DNA of 64,000 bases from Terrimesophilobacter bigeumensis (GCF_039537265.1 NZ_BAABAE010000004.1:62001-126000), one strand, 5' to 3'. Shown: positions 9,849-18,690, counted from the first letter of the stretch. Made by a program: numbers and translations. The notes: a model not told the origin generated them from the letters alone.

Positions 9849-10301
9849 CTAGAACCCGAACGTCACGACGGGCGGCAACGTTCCTGCGTGCCATAGGTCG
9901 AGCACGTGCTTCTCGTGCGGAACGACCGGATGCGGGAGCGCGTCGAGCGCGAACCATCCGAGGTCGGCGGCCTTGTCTGCCTCGAGGAGGCGCGGCTCGC
10001 CTTCCCAGTTGCGGCACTCGAAGAAGAAGTCGACGCGTTCGTCGATGGCGCGATGGTTGCCCTGGGTGCGATGCATCGCGGTAAGCGGTGTCAGGTCCTC
10101 CTGCCGGATGACGACCCCGAGTTCCTCGAGCGCCTCCCGGCAGGCGGCCTTGAGTACCGATTCACCCTCCTCGACGTGGCCGGCGGCGGCTGCGGCCCAG
10201 TGCCCGTCCATGAAGCCGGTGCCCTCGCGCAACTGGAGCAGGATATCCTCGCCGCGCCGGAAGAACAGGTAGGCGGCCGGAACCACCTGGAAGCGGTCCA
10301 C
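9849..10301 (-). CDS. Nudix hydrolase
   Basis: A 150-residue single-domain Nudix protein, hydrolysing a nucleoside diphosphate linked to another moiety. The complete Nudix box runs from G41 to V63 (GHVEEGESVLKAACREALEELGV region), with the metal-binding REALEEL helix. The N-terminus VVPAAYLFFRRGEDILLQLR is typical of the MutT-like subgroup. Four bases separate it from the upstream O-methyltransferase stop, so the two form an operon. The substrate cannot be named from sequence. Confidence 0.88.
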   Translation of the reverse strand: MDRFQVVPAAYLFFRRGEDILLQLREGTGFMDGHWAAAAAGHVEEGESVLKAACREALEELGVVIRQEDLTPLTAMHRTQGNHRAIDERVDFFFECRNWEGEPRLLEADKAADLGWFALDALPHPVVPHEKHVLDLWHAGTLPPVVTFGF

Positions 10302-10304
10302 CCG

Positions 10305-10937
10305 CTACTCCTCGACCCTGGTGAGCTGCAGCAGCCCGTCGCCGACGGGGGAGAGCGCGCTGATGACCGCATCCGAGGCGGAGAGCTCACGCAGGAGGCT
10401 GCGGTAGCCGGCGACGACATCGTCGCGGTACGCCGGGTCGGCGACATGGCCGCGCCAGAGGGCGTGGGCTACGACGACGACCCCGCCTACGCGCACGAGC
10501 CTCAGCCCGTGTTCGACGTACTCGATGACCGAGTGCGGGTCGGCGTCGATGAGCACGACGTCGTAGGCATTCTCGTTCATACGCGGGAGCACGTCGCGCG
10601 CGCGGCCGGCGATGAGCCGCACATGGTTCGCCGGGACGCCCGCGTCGAGGAACGACTTGCGGGCGTACTGCTGGTAGTCGGCCTCGATGTCGATCGAGGT
10701 GAGGGTCGCCTGCGGCGCCCCCGCGAGCATCCACAGGCCGCTGACCCCCGCGCCCGTGCCGATCTCGATGATGTTGGTGGCCACGGTCGCCGCGGTGAGC
10801 ACGGCGAGCTGGGCGCCCATGGCGGGGGTGATCGGCTCGATGCCCAGCTCGAGCGAGTGGGCGCGCGCCTGCGCGAGGTCGTCGTTCTCGACGACGAACT
10901 CTTCGGCGTGCTTCCAGTCGGATTCTTTGCCTGCCAC
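10305..10937 (-). CDS. O-methyltransferase, class I SAM-dependent
   Basis: A 210-residue methyltransferase of the cation-dependent O-methyltransferase type (family 3, catechol-OMT-like). The SAM-binding motif I is IIEIGTGAGVSGL at about residues 56-68, followed by the acidic motif II (LTSIDIE) and VVLIDADPHS. GTG at 10937 is chosen because AAGGAG lies 4 bases upstream; an in-frame TTG at 10958 would place that site inside the gene. Actinobacterial chromosomes often have this gene divergent from tatB, as here. Substrate unknown. Confidence 0.86.
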   Translation of the reverse strand: MAGKESDWKHAEEFVVENDDLAQARAHSLELGIEPITPAMGAQLAVLTAATVATNIIEIGTGAGVSGLWMLAGAPQATLTSIDIEADYQQYARKSFLDAGVPANHVRLIAGRARDVLPRMNENAYDVVLIDADPHSVIEYVEHGLRLVRVGGVVVVAHALWRGHVADPAYRDDVVAGYRSLLRELSASDAVISALSPVGDGLLQLTRVEE

Positions 10938-10957
10938 GATGCTCCTTAGCCTCCTCA

Positions 10958-10963
10958 ACTCTA
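10958..10963 (-). promoter_or_regulatory. -10 box of the O-methyltransferase gene
   Basis: Minus-strand TAGAGT, about 20 bases before the GTG at 10937. The short leader contains the Shine-Dalgarno AAGGAG. Confidence 0.45.
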
Positions 10964-10987
10964 GAGCCGATCGGCTCCAGAACGGGT

Positions 10988-10993
10988 TAGTCT
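10988..10993 (+). promoter_or_regulatory. Leaderless promoter -10 box, tatB
   Basis: TAGTCT plus 6 bases precedes the GTG at 11000. Confidence 0.6.
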
Positions 10994-10999
10994 GAACTG

Positions 11000-11359
11000 G
11001 TGTTCGGGTTGACCTTCGAGAAGCTCCTGGTGATCGGGATCCTCGCGGTGTTCCTGCTCGGTCCTGAGCGGCTGCCCTACTACGCCTCGCAACTGGCCCG
11101 CCTGGTCAAGAACCTCAAGAAGATGGCGGACGGCGCCAAGGACCGGATGCGCGAAGAAATGGGTCCCGACTTCGACGAGGTCGACTGGAAGAAGCTCGAT
11201 CCCCGGCAGTACGACCCGCGGCGCATCATCCGGGAGGCGCTCACCGAGGAGGTCGCGACGGCCTCAGCACCGCCGATCGCCGACTCCGCCTACGCCAAGC
11301 GCAAGCGTCGCCTCGAGGAGGAGGGCAAGCAGGCGCCCTTCGACGCCGAGGCCACCTAA
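11000..11359 (+). CDS. tatB: Sec-independent translocase subunit TatB
   Basis: A 119-residue Tat component that receives twin-arginine precursors with TatC. A single N-terminal membrane helix (FGLTFEKLLVIGILAVFLLG) is followed by the hinge GPERLP and a long amphipathic helix (ASQLARLVKNLKKMADGAKDRM), the TatB layout. TatA would have a shorter tail and an FG hinge. The C-terminal part is charged and variable. The stop TAA shares two bases with the stop of the convergent dehydrogenase gene. Confidence 0.9.
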   Translation: MFGLTFEKLLVIGILAVFLLGPERLPYYASQLARLVKNLKKMADGAKDRMREEMGPDFDEVDWKKLDPRQYDPRRIIREALTEEVATASAPPIADSAYAKRKRRLEEEGKQAPFDAEAT

Positions 11360-12906
11360 CGCCGGCGGAGCGCCTTGAGCGTCCGCAGCAGAAGAAGCAG
11401 CGGGCCGCCGAGCTTCGCGAACTCGCTGCCGACACGCGGCAGGGTGAGCAGCCCGGTCGTCTCGGCGATCGTGCGCGGCTCCGCGAAGCGCAGGATGCCC
11501 TCCGGTCCGTTCCGCCGCCCCAGTCCCGACTTCTTCATCCCGCCCATGGGGGCATCCACCGCCGAGAAGGTCGCACGATAGCCCTCGTTGATGTTGACGC
11601 TCCCTGCGTCGATCGTTGAGGCCACCTCTCGAGCCCTGCGCCGGGAGCCGCTGAACACGGCGGCGTTGAGCCCGTACTCCGAGTCGTTCGTGGCGAGCAC
11701 GGCCTCCTCCACGGAGTCGACGACGGAGATCGCCACGACGGGACCGAAAGTCTCGTTGCCGAAGCACTCCATGGCATCCGTCACCCCGGTGAGCACGGTC
11801 GGCTCGTAGAACAGCGGGCCGAGGTCGGGGCGCGCCGCGCCCCCGGCGAGCACCGTCGCGCCCTTGGCCACCGCATCCTTCACGTGGGCCTGCGTGTTCT
11901 CCAGTTGGCTGGGAAGAGTGAGGGAGCCGACATCCGTCGAATAGTCGAACGCGGCACCCTGCACGAGCGCCTTCGTCTGCCTGACGAACTCGGCCGTGAA
12001 GGCATCGGCGACAGGCCGTTGCACATAGATGCGCTCGATCGAGACGCACATCTGCCCCATGGAGGAGAAGCAGGCGTACACCGCCGAACGCGCCGCCTTG
12101 ACCGGGTCGACGTCGTCGAGCACGATCATCGGGTTCTTACCGCCGAGTTCGAGCGAGGCGCCGCGCAGCGCCGTCGCCGCCCGGATGCCGACCTGGGTTC
12201 CCGTCGCCGTCGACCCGGTGAAGCTCAGATAGTCCGAAACATCATTGACCGCGTTGCCGATCACGGCGCCGTCACCCGTGACGATCGCCCAGAGGTCGGC
12301 CGGAATGCCCGCGTCGATGAAGGCACGGCGAACGGCGAGGATTGTGAGCGCGCTCTGGTTGTCGGCTTTCTGCAGGACGGCGTTCCCTGCGGCGAGCGCG
12401 GGGACGACATCCATGGCGGCGAGACTCAGCGGAAAGTTCCACGGAGTGATGACCCCGACAAGGCCCTTCGGCCGATACCCCACGCGGGTTTGAACCACGA
12501 GCGGGATGGTCGACCTGCGTCGCCGCGTCTTCAGGATGCGCCGGGCCGACAACGCGTAGTAGCGGGTGACCGAGGCGGACTGGAAGACCTCCTCGAAGGC
12601 CTGCCCGCGGGTCTTGCCGGTCTCCGTCTGGGCGGTGTCGAGCAGGGCCTCGCGCCGCTCCAGGAGGAGGTCGTGGGCCTTCAGCAGCACCCTGCGCCGG
12701 TGCGCGAAGCCCGCCGCCTGCCAGCCCAGCTGGGCGAGCCGCGCGCGGTCGGCGGCGGCAGCGACATCCTCGACCGTGCTGTACGGCAGGTCGTGGAGCT
12801 TCTCGCCGGTGAACGGCGCAGTGACCGGCACGTGGGTCGATCGGGACGAACTGAGATCGCCGACGAGGTCATCGATGACCTCGCGCGGCAGGAATGTACC
12901 GGGCAT
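11356..12906 (-). CDS. gabD2: Succinate-semialdehyde dehydrogenase (NADP+)
   Basis: Aldehyde dehydrogenase superfamily, 516 residues, closest to the actinobacterial GabD2 group that oxidises succinic semialdehyde to succinate. N157 (TPWNFP), E253 (LELGGKNP) and the nucleophile C287 (SMGQMCVSIERIY) are all present, so the enzyme should be active. A basic C-terminal tail extends past the usual end. The ATG is 7 bases from a -10 box that overlaps the -10 box of the divergent transporter. Other semialdehyde substrates are possible. Confidence 0.85.
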   Translation of the reverse strand: MPGTFLPREVIDDLVGDLSSSRSTHVPVTAPFTGEKLHDLPYSTVEDVAAAADRARLAQLGWQAAGFAHRRRVLLKAHDLLLERREALLDTAQTETGKTRGQAFEEVFQSASVTRYYALSARRILKTRRRRSTIPLVVQTRVGYRPKGLVGVITPWNFPLSLAAMDVVPALAAGNAVLQKADNQSALTILAVRRAFIDAGIPADLWAIVTGDGAVIGNAVNDVSDYLSFTGSTATGTQVGIRAATALRGASLELGGKNPMIVLDDVDPVKAARSAVYACFSSMGQMCVSIERIYVQRPVADAFTAEFVRQTKALVQGAAFDYSTDVGSLTLPSQLENTQAHVKDAVAKGATVLAGGAARPDLGPLFYEPTVLTGVTDAMECFGNETFGPVVAISVVDSVEEAVLATNDSEYGLNAAVFSGSRRRAREVASTIDAGSVNINEGYRATFSAVDAPMGGMKKSGLGRRNGPEGILRFAEPRTIAETTGLLTLPRVGSEFAKLGGPLLLLLRTLKALRRR

Positions 12907-12913
12907 GCTGCCA

Positions 12914-12923
12914 ACGCTACACT
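12914..12923. promoter_or_regulatory. Overlapping divergent -10 boxes, gabD2 and GPH transporter
   Basis: Rightward TACACT (12918-12923) is 7 bases from the ATG at 12931. Leftward TAGCGT (12919-12914) is 7 bases from the ATG at 12906. The two hexamers share bases 12918-12919, in a 24-base intergenic space. Confidence 0.6.
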
Positions 12924-12930
12924 CTGGTGA

Positions 12931-14292
12931 ATGACCGCAACGGAGCGCTCGAACGCCACCACCCGACTCCCGAACCGCACCATCGCGAGCTACGCCATCG
13001 GCTCACTCGGCACGGGCGGTTTCGCCACGCTGCCGGGTCTCGTGCTCGTCTACTATCTCACCGACACGCTCGGGGTGACGGCGCTGGTCGCAGGCATCCT
13101 CGTGACGGCGGCCAAGGTGTGGGATGTCGTGATCGACCCGGTCATCGGCGGGCGAAGCGACCGCGACCTCGCCCGCACCGGATCGCGCCGGCGGTTCATG
13201 GTGCTCGGCGCCATTCTGCTCCCGGTGTTCTTCATCCTGACCTTCGCCGTACCGGCCGGGATGCCGCCGCTCGTCGCGGGCGGGTGGGTGCTCGTCGCCT
13301 TCGTGCTCGCCGCCACCGCGTTCAGTCTCTTCCAGGTGCCCTACATCGCGCTGCCGGCCGAACTCTCCCAGGACTATGACGAGCGCACCCGCCTGCTCAC
13401 CTGGCGCGTCGTCGTGCTCACCTTCGCGATCCTGCTCTTCGGGGCCGGTGGCCCCGCATTGCGGAGCCTCGGCGGTGGGAGCACGTTCCTCGGCTACCTG
13501 CTCATGGCGGTCGTCGCAGGGCTCGTGATCGGCACGGGAATGTTCGCCTCGAGTTTCGTCGCGAAGAAGGGTCTCGTTCCCGCTGTTGCGGAGAAGCCGG
13601 CCTCGATCCGCGAGAACTACGCGGCGGGTTTCCGCACCCTGAAGCGCAGCCAGCCGTTCCGCGCCCTCCTGGCGACATTCCTCCTGCAGGGGCTCGCGAC
13701 GGGGCTCATGCTTGCGGGTGCCCAATACGTCGCGACCTGGGTGCTGAAGAGCGAGGATGCCGTGACGTTCCTCTTCATCGCCCTCATCGCACCGGCCCTC
13801 CTCGCAGCGCCGCTCTGGGGCAGGATCGCGAACCGGATCGGCAAGGAGCGCGGGTTCGTCTGGGCGAGCATCATCTTCGGGCTCGCCGCGCTCAGCCTCC
13901 TCGGCCTGCTGTGGGCGCCCGGCGCCTGGGTCTACCTGCCGGTCGCCGTCGCCGGAGCGGCCTACGCAGGTATGCAGTCGCTGCCCATGGCGATGCTGCC
14001 CGACGTGATCTCCGACGACGCGGTCGCCCATGGCGATGGCCAGGCCGGCACCTTCGGCGGCATGTGGACCGCGGGGGAGACGACGGGAATGGCCCTCGGG
14101 GCGACGGTCCTCACGATCGTGCTCGCGATCGCCGGGTACGCCGAGTCGACCGCGGGCGTCGAGGTCGTGCAGTCGTCCGCCGCGATCGCCGGAATCGTGC
14201 TGAGCTTCAGCGTCGTCCCGGCCGCGATCCTCGGCCTGAGCCTCGTGACCCTCGCGCGCTACCGGCTGCGGAAGAACACGATCGGCCGATGA
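12931..14292 (+). CDS. MFS transporter, GPH (sugar:cation symporter) type
   Basis: A 453-residue permease with about 12 membrane segments, of the MFS_2/GPH group that includes melibiose and glucuronide carriers. Typical features are the N-terminal GSLGTGGFATLPG and the loop VIDPVIGGRSDR after helix 2, plus a second VWASIIFG-type repeat in the C-half. The substrate is unknown. The ATG follows a -10 box by 7 bases. The stop overlaps the start of the PLP lyase gene (ATGA), so transport and the PLP reaction are probably linked. Confidence 0.82.
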   Translation: MTATERSNATTRLPNRTIASYAIGSLGTGGFATLPGLVLVYYLTDTLGVTALVAGILVTAAKVWDVVIDPVIGGRSDRDLARTGSRRRFMVLGAILLPVFFILTFAVPAGMPPLVAGGWVLVAFVLAATAFSLFQVPYIALPAELSQDYDERTRLLTWRVVVLTFAILLFGAGGPALRSLGGGSTFLGYLLMAVVAGLVIGTGMFASSFVAKKGLVPAVAEKPASIRENYAAGFRTLKRSQPFRALLATFLLQGLATGLMLAGAQYVATWVLKSEDAVTFLFIALIAPALLAAPLWGRIANRIGKERGFVWASIIFGLAALSLLGLLWAPGAWVYLPVAVAGAAYAGMQSLPMAMLPDVISDDAVAHGDGQAGTFGGMWTAGETTGMALGATVLTIVLAIAGYAESTAGVEVVQSSAAIAGIVLSFSVVPAAILGLSLVTLARYRLRKNTIGR

Positions 14293-15815
14293 TGTTCCAG
14301 CAGGAGCCGGCCGACATCCTCGCGCGCCTGCAGGGGCTGCGCGACGCCGATGCTCCGACCCACGGCGGTCACGTGCTCTCCTACGTGTACGACAGCGGTC
14401 TCGCCGGGCTCGACGAACTCGCGGCGGCGGCCATCCGGATGGTGCAGCCGGTCAACGGGCTCGACCCGACGACGTTCACTTCGGTCGCGACCATGGAGCG
14501 CGAGGTGTTGGACTTCGCGCGGCGCGTGCTCCACGGGGACGGGGACGTCGTCGGCACCGTCACGAGCGGCGGCACCGAGAGCTGCCTGCTCGCGGTCAAG
14601 ACGGCGCGCGACAACTGGCGCGCCGCGCATCCGGATGCCGGCGTGCCGCGCCTGCTCGCACCCGTCACGGCGCATGCGGCATTCCAGAAGGCTGCACACT
14701 ACTTCGGACTCGCACTTGACCTCGTACCGGTTGGTGCGGAGGGAATATGTGACGCACCTGCCATGATCGAGCGCATGGGTGAGGATGTCGCCCTCGTCGT
14801 CGTCTCGGCCCCGAGCTATCCGTACGCCGCGCTCGACCCGATCGTCGTAGTCGCGGCGGCGGCGGCAGAGCGCGGCATAGCTTGCCACGTCGACGCCTGC
14901 ATCGGCGGATGGGTCCTTCCGTGGCTGGACGATGTCGCACCCTGGGACTTCCGGGTTACTGGCGTCACGGGCGTGAGCGCCGATCTGCATAAGTTCGGAT
15001 ACGCGCCGAAGGGCGCCTCGGTGCTGCTGCAGCGCGGCCGCGACCGGCAGCGCGCCCAGTACTTCGCGACGACCCGCTGGCCGGGGTATCCGGTGGTGAA
15101 CCCGACGATGCTCGGATCGAAGTCGGCGGGGGCGCTCGCGGCGAGCTGGGCGATCATTCGGGCACTCGGGGAAGACGGTTACGCCGAGCTCGCAGCGAGC
15201 TGTGCGCGGTCGACGGCGGCTTTGCGTGCCGTGGTCGGCGGCATCGAAGGCCTGCGCGTGGTCGGGAACCCGGTCGGGCCGCTCTTCGCGGTCGCGACCG
15301 ACGAGAGCGTGTCGGCCGAGCGCCGGGTCGACCCGCACCATTGGGCCGACCAGGTGCGCACGCACGGGTTCCTGCTGCAGTTGCAGCCCGGTCTGCTCCA
15401 GCCCAACGGCGTGCGTCTGCCGTCGACGACCCACCTCACGATCACGCCGGTTACCGAGGCGGTGCTGCCGGAGCTCTCCGCCGCACTGCGCGCCGCAGCG
15501 GACGAGGTGCGTGGGGTGCCGGCCGTCTCCGCGGCCGATGTGCTGGCTGCGTTGCCGGCCGAGGCGCTCGGCGCGCTGCAGCATCCGGATGCCGCCCCGC
15601 TCGACTCGCAGACCGCCTGGTCGCTGCTCGGCTCGATCGGGCTCGCACCGACCGGGGCGGGTGCCCCCTCGGGCGCGGTGGATGCGGAATCGGCTGGGAG
15701 CGCTGCCGCCCTGCCTGACCGGCTCGCGCCGTTCCTGGCTCTCGTCGAGGCGCTGCCTGCGCCGCTCACCGAGCGCCTGCTGACCGAACTGCTAGCTCGA
15801 CTCATCGAGCCGTAA
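14289..15815 (+). CDS. PLP-dependent lyase/decarboxylase, sphingosine-1-phosphate-lyase-like
   Basis: Group II decarboxylase-fold PLP enzyme of 508 residues. VTSGGTES (residues 91-98) binds the cofactor phosphate, D202 in HVDACIGG contacts the pyridine nitrogen, and K235 in HKFGYAPKG forms the Schiff base. The HKFGYAPKG and QYFATTRWPGYP motifs are those of dihydrosphingosine-phosphate-lyase relatives rather than glutamate decarboxylase. The last 100 residues are an Ala/Pro-rich extension. Coupling to the upstream GPH transporter suggests that both act on one imported compound. The substrate is not clear from sequence. Confidence 0.8.
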   Translation: MMFQQEPADILARLQGLRDADAPTHGGHVLSYVYDSGLAGLDELAAAAIRMVQPVNGLDPTTFTSVATMEREVLDFARRVLHGDGDVVGTVTSGGTESCLLAVKTARDNWRAAHPDAGVPRLLAPVTAHAAFQKAAHYFGLALDLVPVGAEGICDAPAMIERMGEDVALVVVSAPSYPYAALDPIVVVAAAAAERGIACHVDACIGGWVLPWLDDVAPWDFRVTGVTGVSADLHKFGYAPKGASVLLQRGRDRQRAQYFATTRWPGYPVVNPTMLGSKSAGALAASWAIIRALGEDGYAELAASCARSTAALRAVVGGIEGLRVVGNPVGPLFAVATDESVSAERRVDPHHWADQVRTHGFLLQLQPGLLQPNGVRLPSTTHLTITPVTEAVLPELSAALRAAADEVRGVPAVSAADVLAALPAEALGALQHPDAAPLDSQTAWSLLGSIGLAPTGAGAPSGAVDAESAGSAAALPDRLAPFLALVEALPAPLTERLLTELLARLIEP

Positions 15816-15869
15816 CGCATCTCGAGCGACGGGTCCCGATCGCCACGCCCCGGGACGAGCGGGATCGAA

Positions 15870-16640
15870 TCACACGAGGGTCTTGCGCATGAACTCCTGA
15901 GTTCGAAGCTCGCGGGCGTGATCGAAGACGTCCGCAGGGGTTCCCTGCTCCAGAATGACGCCGTCATGCATGAACACGGCACGGTCCGCCGCGGCACGCG
16001 CGAATCCCAACTCGTGGGTCACGACGAGCATCGTGGCGCCGCTCTCGGCCAGGGCGCTCATGACGTCGGTGACCTCGCCGACGTTCTCCGGATCCAGGGC
16101 GGAGGTCGGCTCATCGAAGAGCAGCACGGCCGGTTCGAGTGCGAGTGCGCGCGCGATCGCCACGCGCTGCTGCTGGCCGCCGGAGAGCTGCCGCGGGTAG
16201 GCATCGGCCCGATCCTGCAGCCCGACGCGTGTGAGGAGCGCCATGCCCCGTTCCTTCGCATCGCTCTTGGACAGGTGAAGGACCGACCGCGGTCCGTCCG
16301 CGATGTTCTCGAGCACGGTCCAGTGCGGGAAGAGGTTGAAGTTCTGGAAGACCATCCCGACCTTCCTGCGCTGCACGGCCATCTGGCTCTCGGTCAGCCG
16401 ACGCAGCGCTCCGTTCCGCTCCCTTCGATAGCCCATGATCTCGCCGTCGAGCCAGACCGACCCTCCGGTGGGGATCTCGAGGCAGTTCACACACCTCAGA
16501 AGAGTCGACTTTCCCGATCCGGAGGAGCCGAGGATGGCGACGGTCTCGCCCATCCGCACTTCCAGATCGATTCCCTTCAGAACCTCGACGCCGGAGAACT
16601 GCTTGCGCAGCGCGTTGATGCGCAGGACCGGTTCATTCAT
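15870..16640 (-). CDS. Polar amino-acid-type ABC transporter, ATP-binding protein
   Basis: A 256-residue ATPase of the PAAT (GlnQ/HisP-like) importer family. The Walker A GSSGSGKST is at 38-46, the Q-loop GMVFQNFNLFPH follows, the signature LSGGQQQR starts at 152, and the Walker B is LLFDEPTSALD (D176, E177). The start overlaps the permease stop (ATGA), and the genes run substrate-binding protein, permease, ATPase. It is the last gene of the leftward transport operon of the catabolic block. The ligand is unknown; family members import amino acids, opines and related small polar compounds. Confidence 0.93.
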   Translation of the reverse strand: MNEPVLRINALRKQFSGVEVLKGIDLEVRMGETVAILGSSGSGKSTLLRCVNCLEIPTGGSVWLDGEIMGYRRERNGALRRLTESQMAVQRRKVGMVFQNFNLFPHWTVLENIADGPRSVLHLSKSDAKERGMALLTRVGLQDRADAYPRQLSGGQQQRVAIARALALEPAVLLFDEPTSALDPENVGEVTDVMSALAESGATMLVVTHELGFARAAADRAVFMHDGVILEQGTPADVFDHARELRTQEFMRKTLV

Positions 16641-17614
16641 GATTCGCTTCCCCGGGTCAGATTGATGCTTCTGTTGACGGCCCGTCGATCGAAGAATCGA
16701 CCGATCATGGATGCGCTGCCGTTGCGACTGGCCCCGCGTCCGTAATGGCGCTCGATGAAGAACTGCACGCCGTTGAGCACGGTCGTGATGAAGAGATACC
16801 AGAGGCTGGCGACGATGAGCAGGGGTATCGTCTGATAGGTCTGGCTGTAGATCTCCTGCACGGAGAAGAGCAGCTCTGCGCCTCCGATGACGCTCACGAG
16901 CGACGTGCCCTTGGCCATGCCGATGATGGCGCTGAATGTCGGGGGGACGATGAAGCGCATGGCCTGCGGAAGCTGGATCCGGAAGAACAGCCGCGCCGGC
17001 TTCATGCCGAGCGCCTTCGCCGCCTCCACTTGGCCCTCGTCGACGGACAGGAGCCCACCGCGGTAGATCTCGGCCTGGTAGGCGGCCTCATGCAGGCCGA
17101 GTCCGACGATGGCGGCGAGCAAGGGCGTGACGAGCTCGTTCGACTCGGCCGAGAAGAAGGTCGGGCCGAACGGTATCCCGATGCTCACCACGGGGACGAG
17201 GAGTCCGATGTTGAACCAGAAGATCAGTTGCACGAGTTGAGGGGTGCCGCGAAAGAACCAGATGTAGGCCGACGCCAGCACCCGGAGCACCACGTTGTCG
17301 GACATGCGGCACACCACGAGGATGCCGCCGAGAACGAGCCCGATCGCCATCGCCGTCGCCGTCAGGAAGAGCGTCATGACCACGCCCTGGAGCACGGTCT
17401 CGCTGTTCAGGTACGTCGCGACGACGTCCCACTCGAAGTTGGGATTGGTCAGGAGCAGCTGTACGAGCCATGCGCCGAAGACCAAGGCGATAGCGGTGAT
17501 CACCCAGGTCCACGGACGGCGCGGCGAACGTGCTTCAGCTACGTCGACGGCGGCGTCTTGGTGGGACACGACGGGTTCTTCCACTTCGGGCTGAGTTCTC
17601 GACGGCATCGCCAC
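16637..17614 (-). CDS. Polar amino-acid-type ABC transporter, permease
   Basis: A 325-residue permease of the His/Glu/Gln/Arg/opine family. It has a predicted cytoplasmic N-tail of about 35 residues, then roughly five or six membrane helices. The coupling loop that docks the ATPase is visible as EAAKALGMKPARLFFRIQLPQA. GTG at 17614 is used, one base after the binding-protein stop; an ATG six bases later is an alternative. Only one permease gene is present, so the transporter core should be a homodimer. Confidence 0.9.
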   Translation of the reverse strand: MAMPSRTQPEVEEPVVSHQDAAVDVAEARSPRRPWTWVITAIALVFGAWLVQLLLTNPNFEWDVVATYLNSETVLQGVVMTLFLTATAMAIGLVLGGILVVCRMSDNVVLRVLASAYIWFFRGTPQLVQLIFWFNIGLLVPVVSIGIPFGPTFFSAESNELVTPLLAAIVGLGLHEAAYQAEIYRGGLLSVDEGQVEAAKALGMKPARLFFRIQLPQAMRFIVPPTFSAIIGMAKGTSLVSVIGGAELLFSVQEIYSQTYQTIPLLIVASLWYLFITTVLNGVQFFIERHYGRGASRNGSASMIGRFFDRRAVNRSINLTRGSES

Positions 17615-17615
17615 G

Positions 17616-18548
17616 TTACTTGGTGGGGTTGTCGGCGAGCCAGTCGGCGTAGAGGTTCACGCCCGGCTTCTCGATGATCTCGCTGTCCAGACCCCACTTC
17701 TTCATGATCTTAACGTAGTCGCCGTTGTCGAAGAGGATCTGGAAGCTGTCGAGCAGCGGCTGCGTCAGGTCCGATCCCTTCGGGAGCAGCGCGCCCATGA
17801 ACTGTCCGGCGAAACCGTTGTCATACTCATCGCCGACCACTTCCAGCTCGCCCTTGGACTCCTTCGCCGCGTGGAAGAGCGACGCCCCTCCGGTGAAGAA
17901 GGCGTCGGCCCGCCCCGATCGCACCGCCAGGATCCCGTCGGGAACGGTCTTGATGCCCAGGACATCCAGATCCTGGCCGGTCTCCTGGCACTTCGCCGCC
18001 TGGGCCTCGGCCACCTTGTAGGTCGCCGCGTTGACGAGAGCCGCGACGGTGACGCCGCACAGGTCGTCCATGCTGGTGACGTTCGCCGGGTTGCCCTTCT
18101 TCACGAGGAAGGGCACGACCTCTTTGAGCACGTCCACGAACTCCGCGCCGGGGCGCTCGCGCGGACCTCCGACCGAGTCGGCATAGGGGAAGAAGCCGAA
18201 GGCGTACCGCTTCGCGCTGATCGACGCGAACGCCCCGGAGATGTCGGGTATCGCGACGACCTCGACGTCGACTCCCATGATCTCGCCCACCTTCTGCATG
18301 AGCTCGGCGCCGGCGCCGGTGTACTCCTCGGCCTTTCCGGGAGTCGTCACCCACCAGGGCGGGTTTGCACCGCTGATCACGACGGTGAGCGAGCCATCAT
18401 CCTGGATGTCCTGGGGAAGCGCGTCGTGGATGCTCTGAACCATTTCGGAGGGATCCGGATCCGCCGGCTTCTCCGCAGCGCTGCAGCCGGTCATCAGAGT
18501 TGCCGATAGCAGTATGCAGAGGGTTGTCGCGATTGGGGTGCGCTTCAT
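17616..18548 (-). CDS. ABC transporter substrate-binding lipoprotein
   Basis: A 310-residue solute-binding protein of family 3 (SBP_bac_3). The signal peptide ends in a lipobox MTGC (cysteine 22), so it is membrane-tethered outside the cell. Typical pieces are YTGAGAELMQKVGEIMGVDVEVV in lobe 1 and SMDDLCGVTVAALVNAATY before the hinge. The ligand-pocket residues differ from classic Gln or Glu binders, so the ligand is unknown. It is the first gene of the leftward operon; GGAG lies 8 bases before the ATG. Its promoter region carries an 18-bp motif also found at 22587. Confidence 0.9.
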   Translation of the reverse strand: MKRTPIATTLCILLSATLMTGCSAAEKPADPDPSEMVQSIHDALPQDIQDDGSLTVVISGANPPWWVTTPGKAEEYTGAGAELMQKVGEIMGVDVEVVAIPDISGAFASISAKRYAFGFFPYADSVGGPRERPGAEFVDVLKEVVPFLVKKGNPANVTSMDDLCGVTVAALVNAATYKVAEAQAAKCQETGQDLDVLGIKTVPDGILAVRSGRADAFFTGGASLFHAAKESKGELEVVGDEYDNGFAGQFMGALLPKGSDLTQPLLDSFQILFDNGDYVKIMKKWGLDSEIIEKPGVNLYADWLADNPTK

Positions 18549-18657
18549 CGTCGTTGCTCCATTGCTTCAGTCGGTCGAGTAGACCTCGACGGGTCGTGGG
18601 TGAAATGCGATGCGCGAGGCATCCGGTATTGCTGTCTTCACCATCAGGTTGGCCCTG

Positions 18658-18663
18658 AGCGTA
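18658..18663 (-). promoter_or_regulatory. Probable -10 box of the ABC transporter operon
   Basis: Minus-strand TACGCT with a -35-like CTGTCT (18686-18681) at a 17-base spacing. The -35 lies inside the shared 18-bp motif. The leader would be about 100 bases. Confidence 0.4.
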
Positions 18664-18671
18664 GCACAAGA

Positions 18672-18689
18672 TGTATCACTAGACAGACA
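18672..18689. promoter_or_regulatory. Shared 18-bp motif, copy 1: candidate operator
   Basis: Reads TGTATCACTAGACAGACA. It matches 16 of 18 bases at 22587-22604, the only other copy noticed. It overlaps the predicted -35 of the transporter operon. The IclR-type protein encoded at 18820-19665 is the natural candidate to bind it (inference). Confidence 0.55.
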
Positions 18690-18690
18690 T

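Noticed and set aside
10938..10958. TTG start for the O-methyltransferase at 10958
   Set aside because: It would put the Shine-Dalgarno AAGGAG of GTG 10937 inside the coding sequence.
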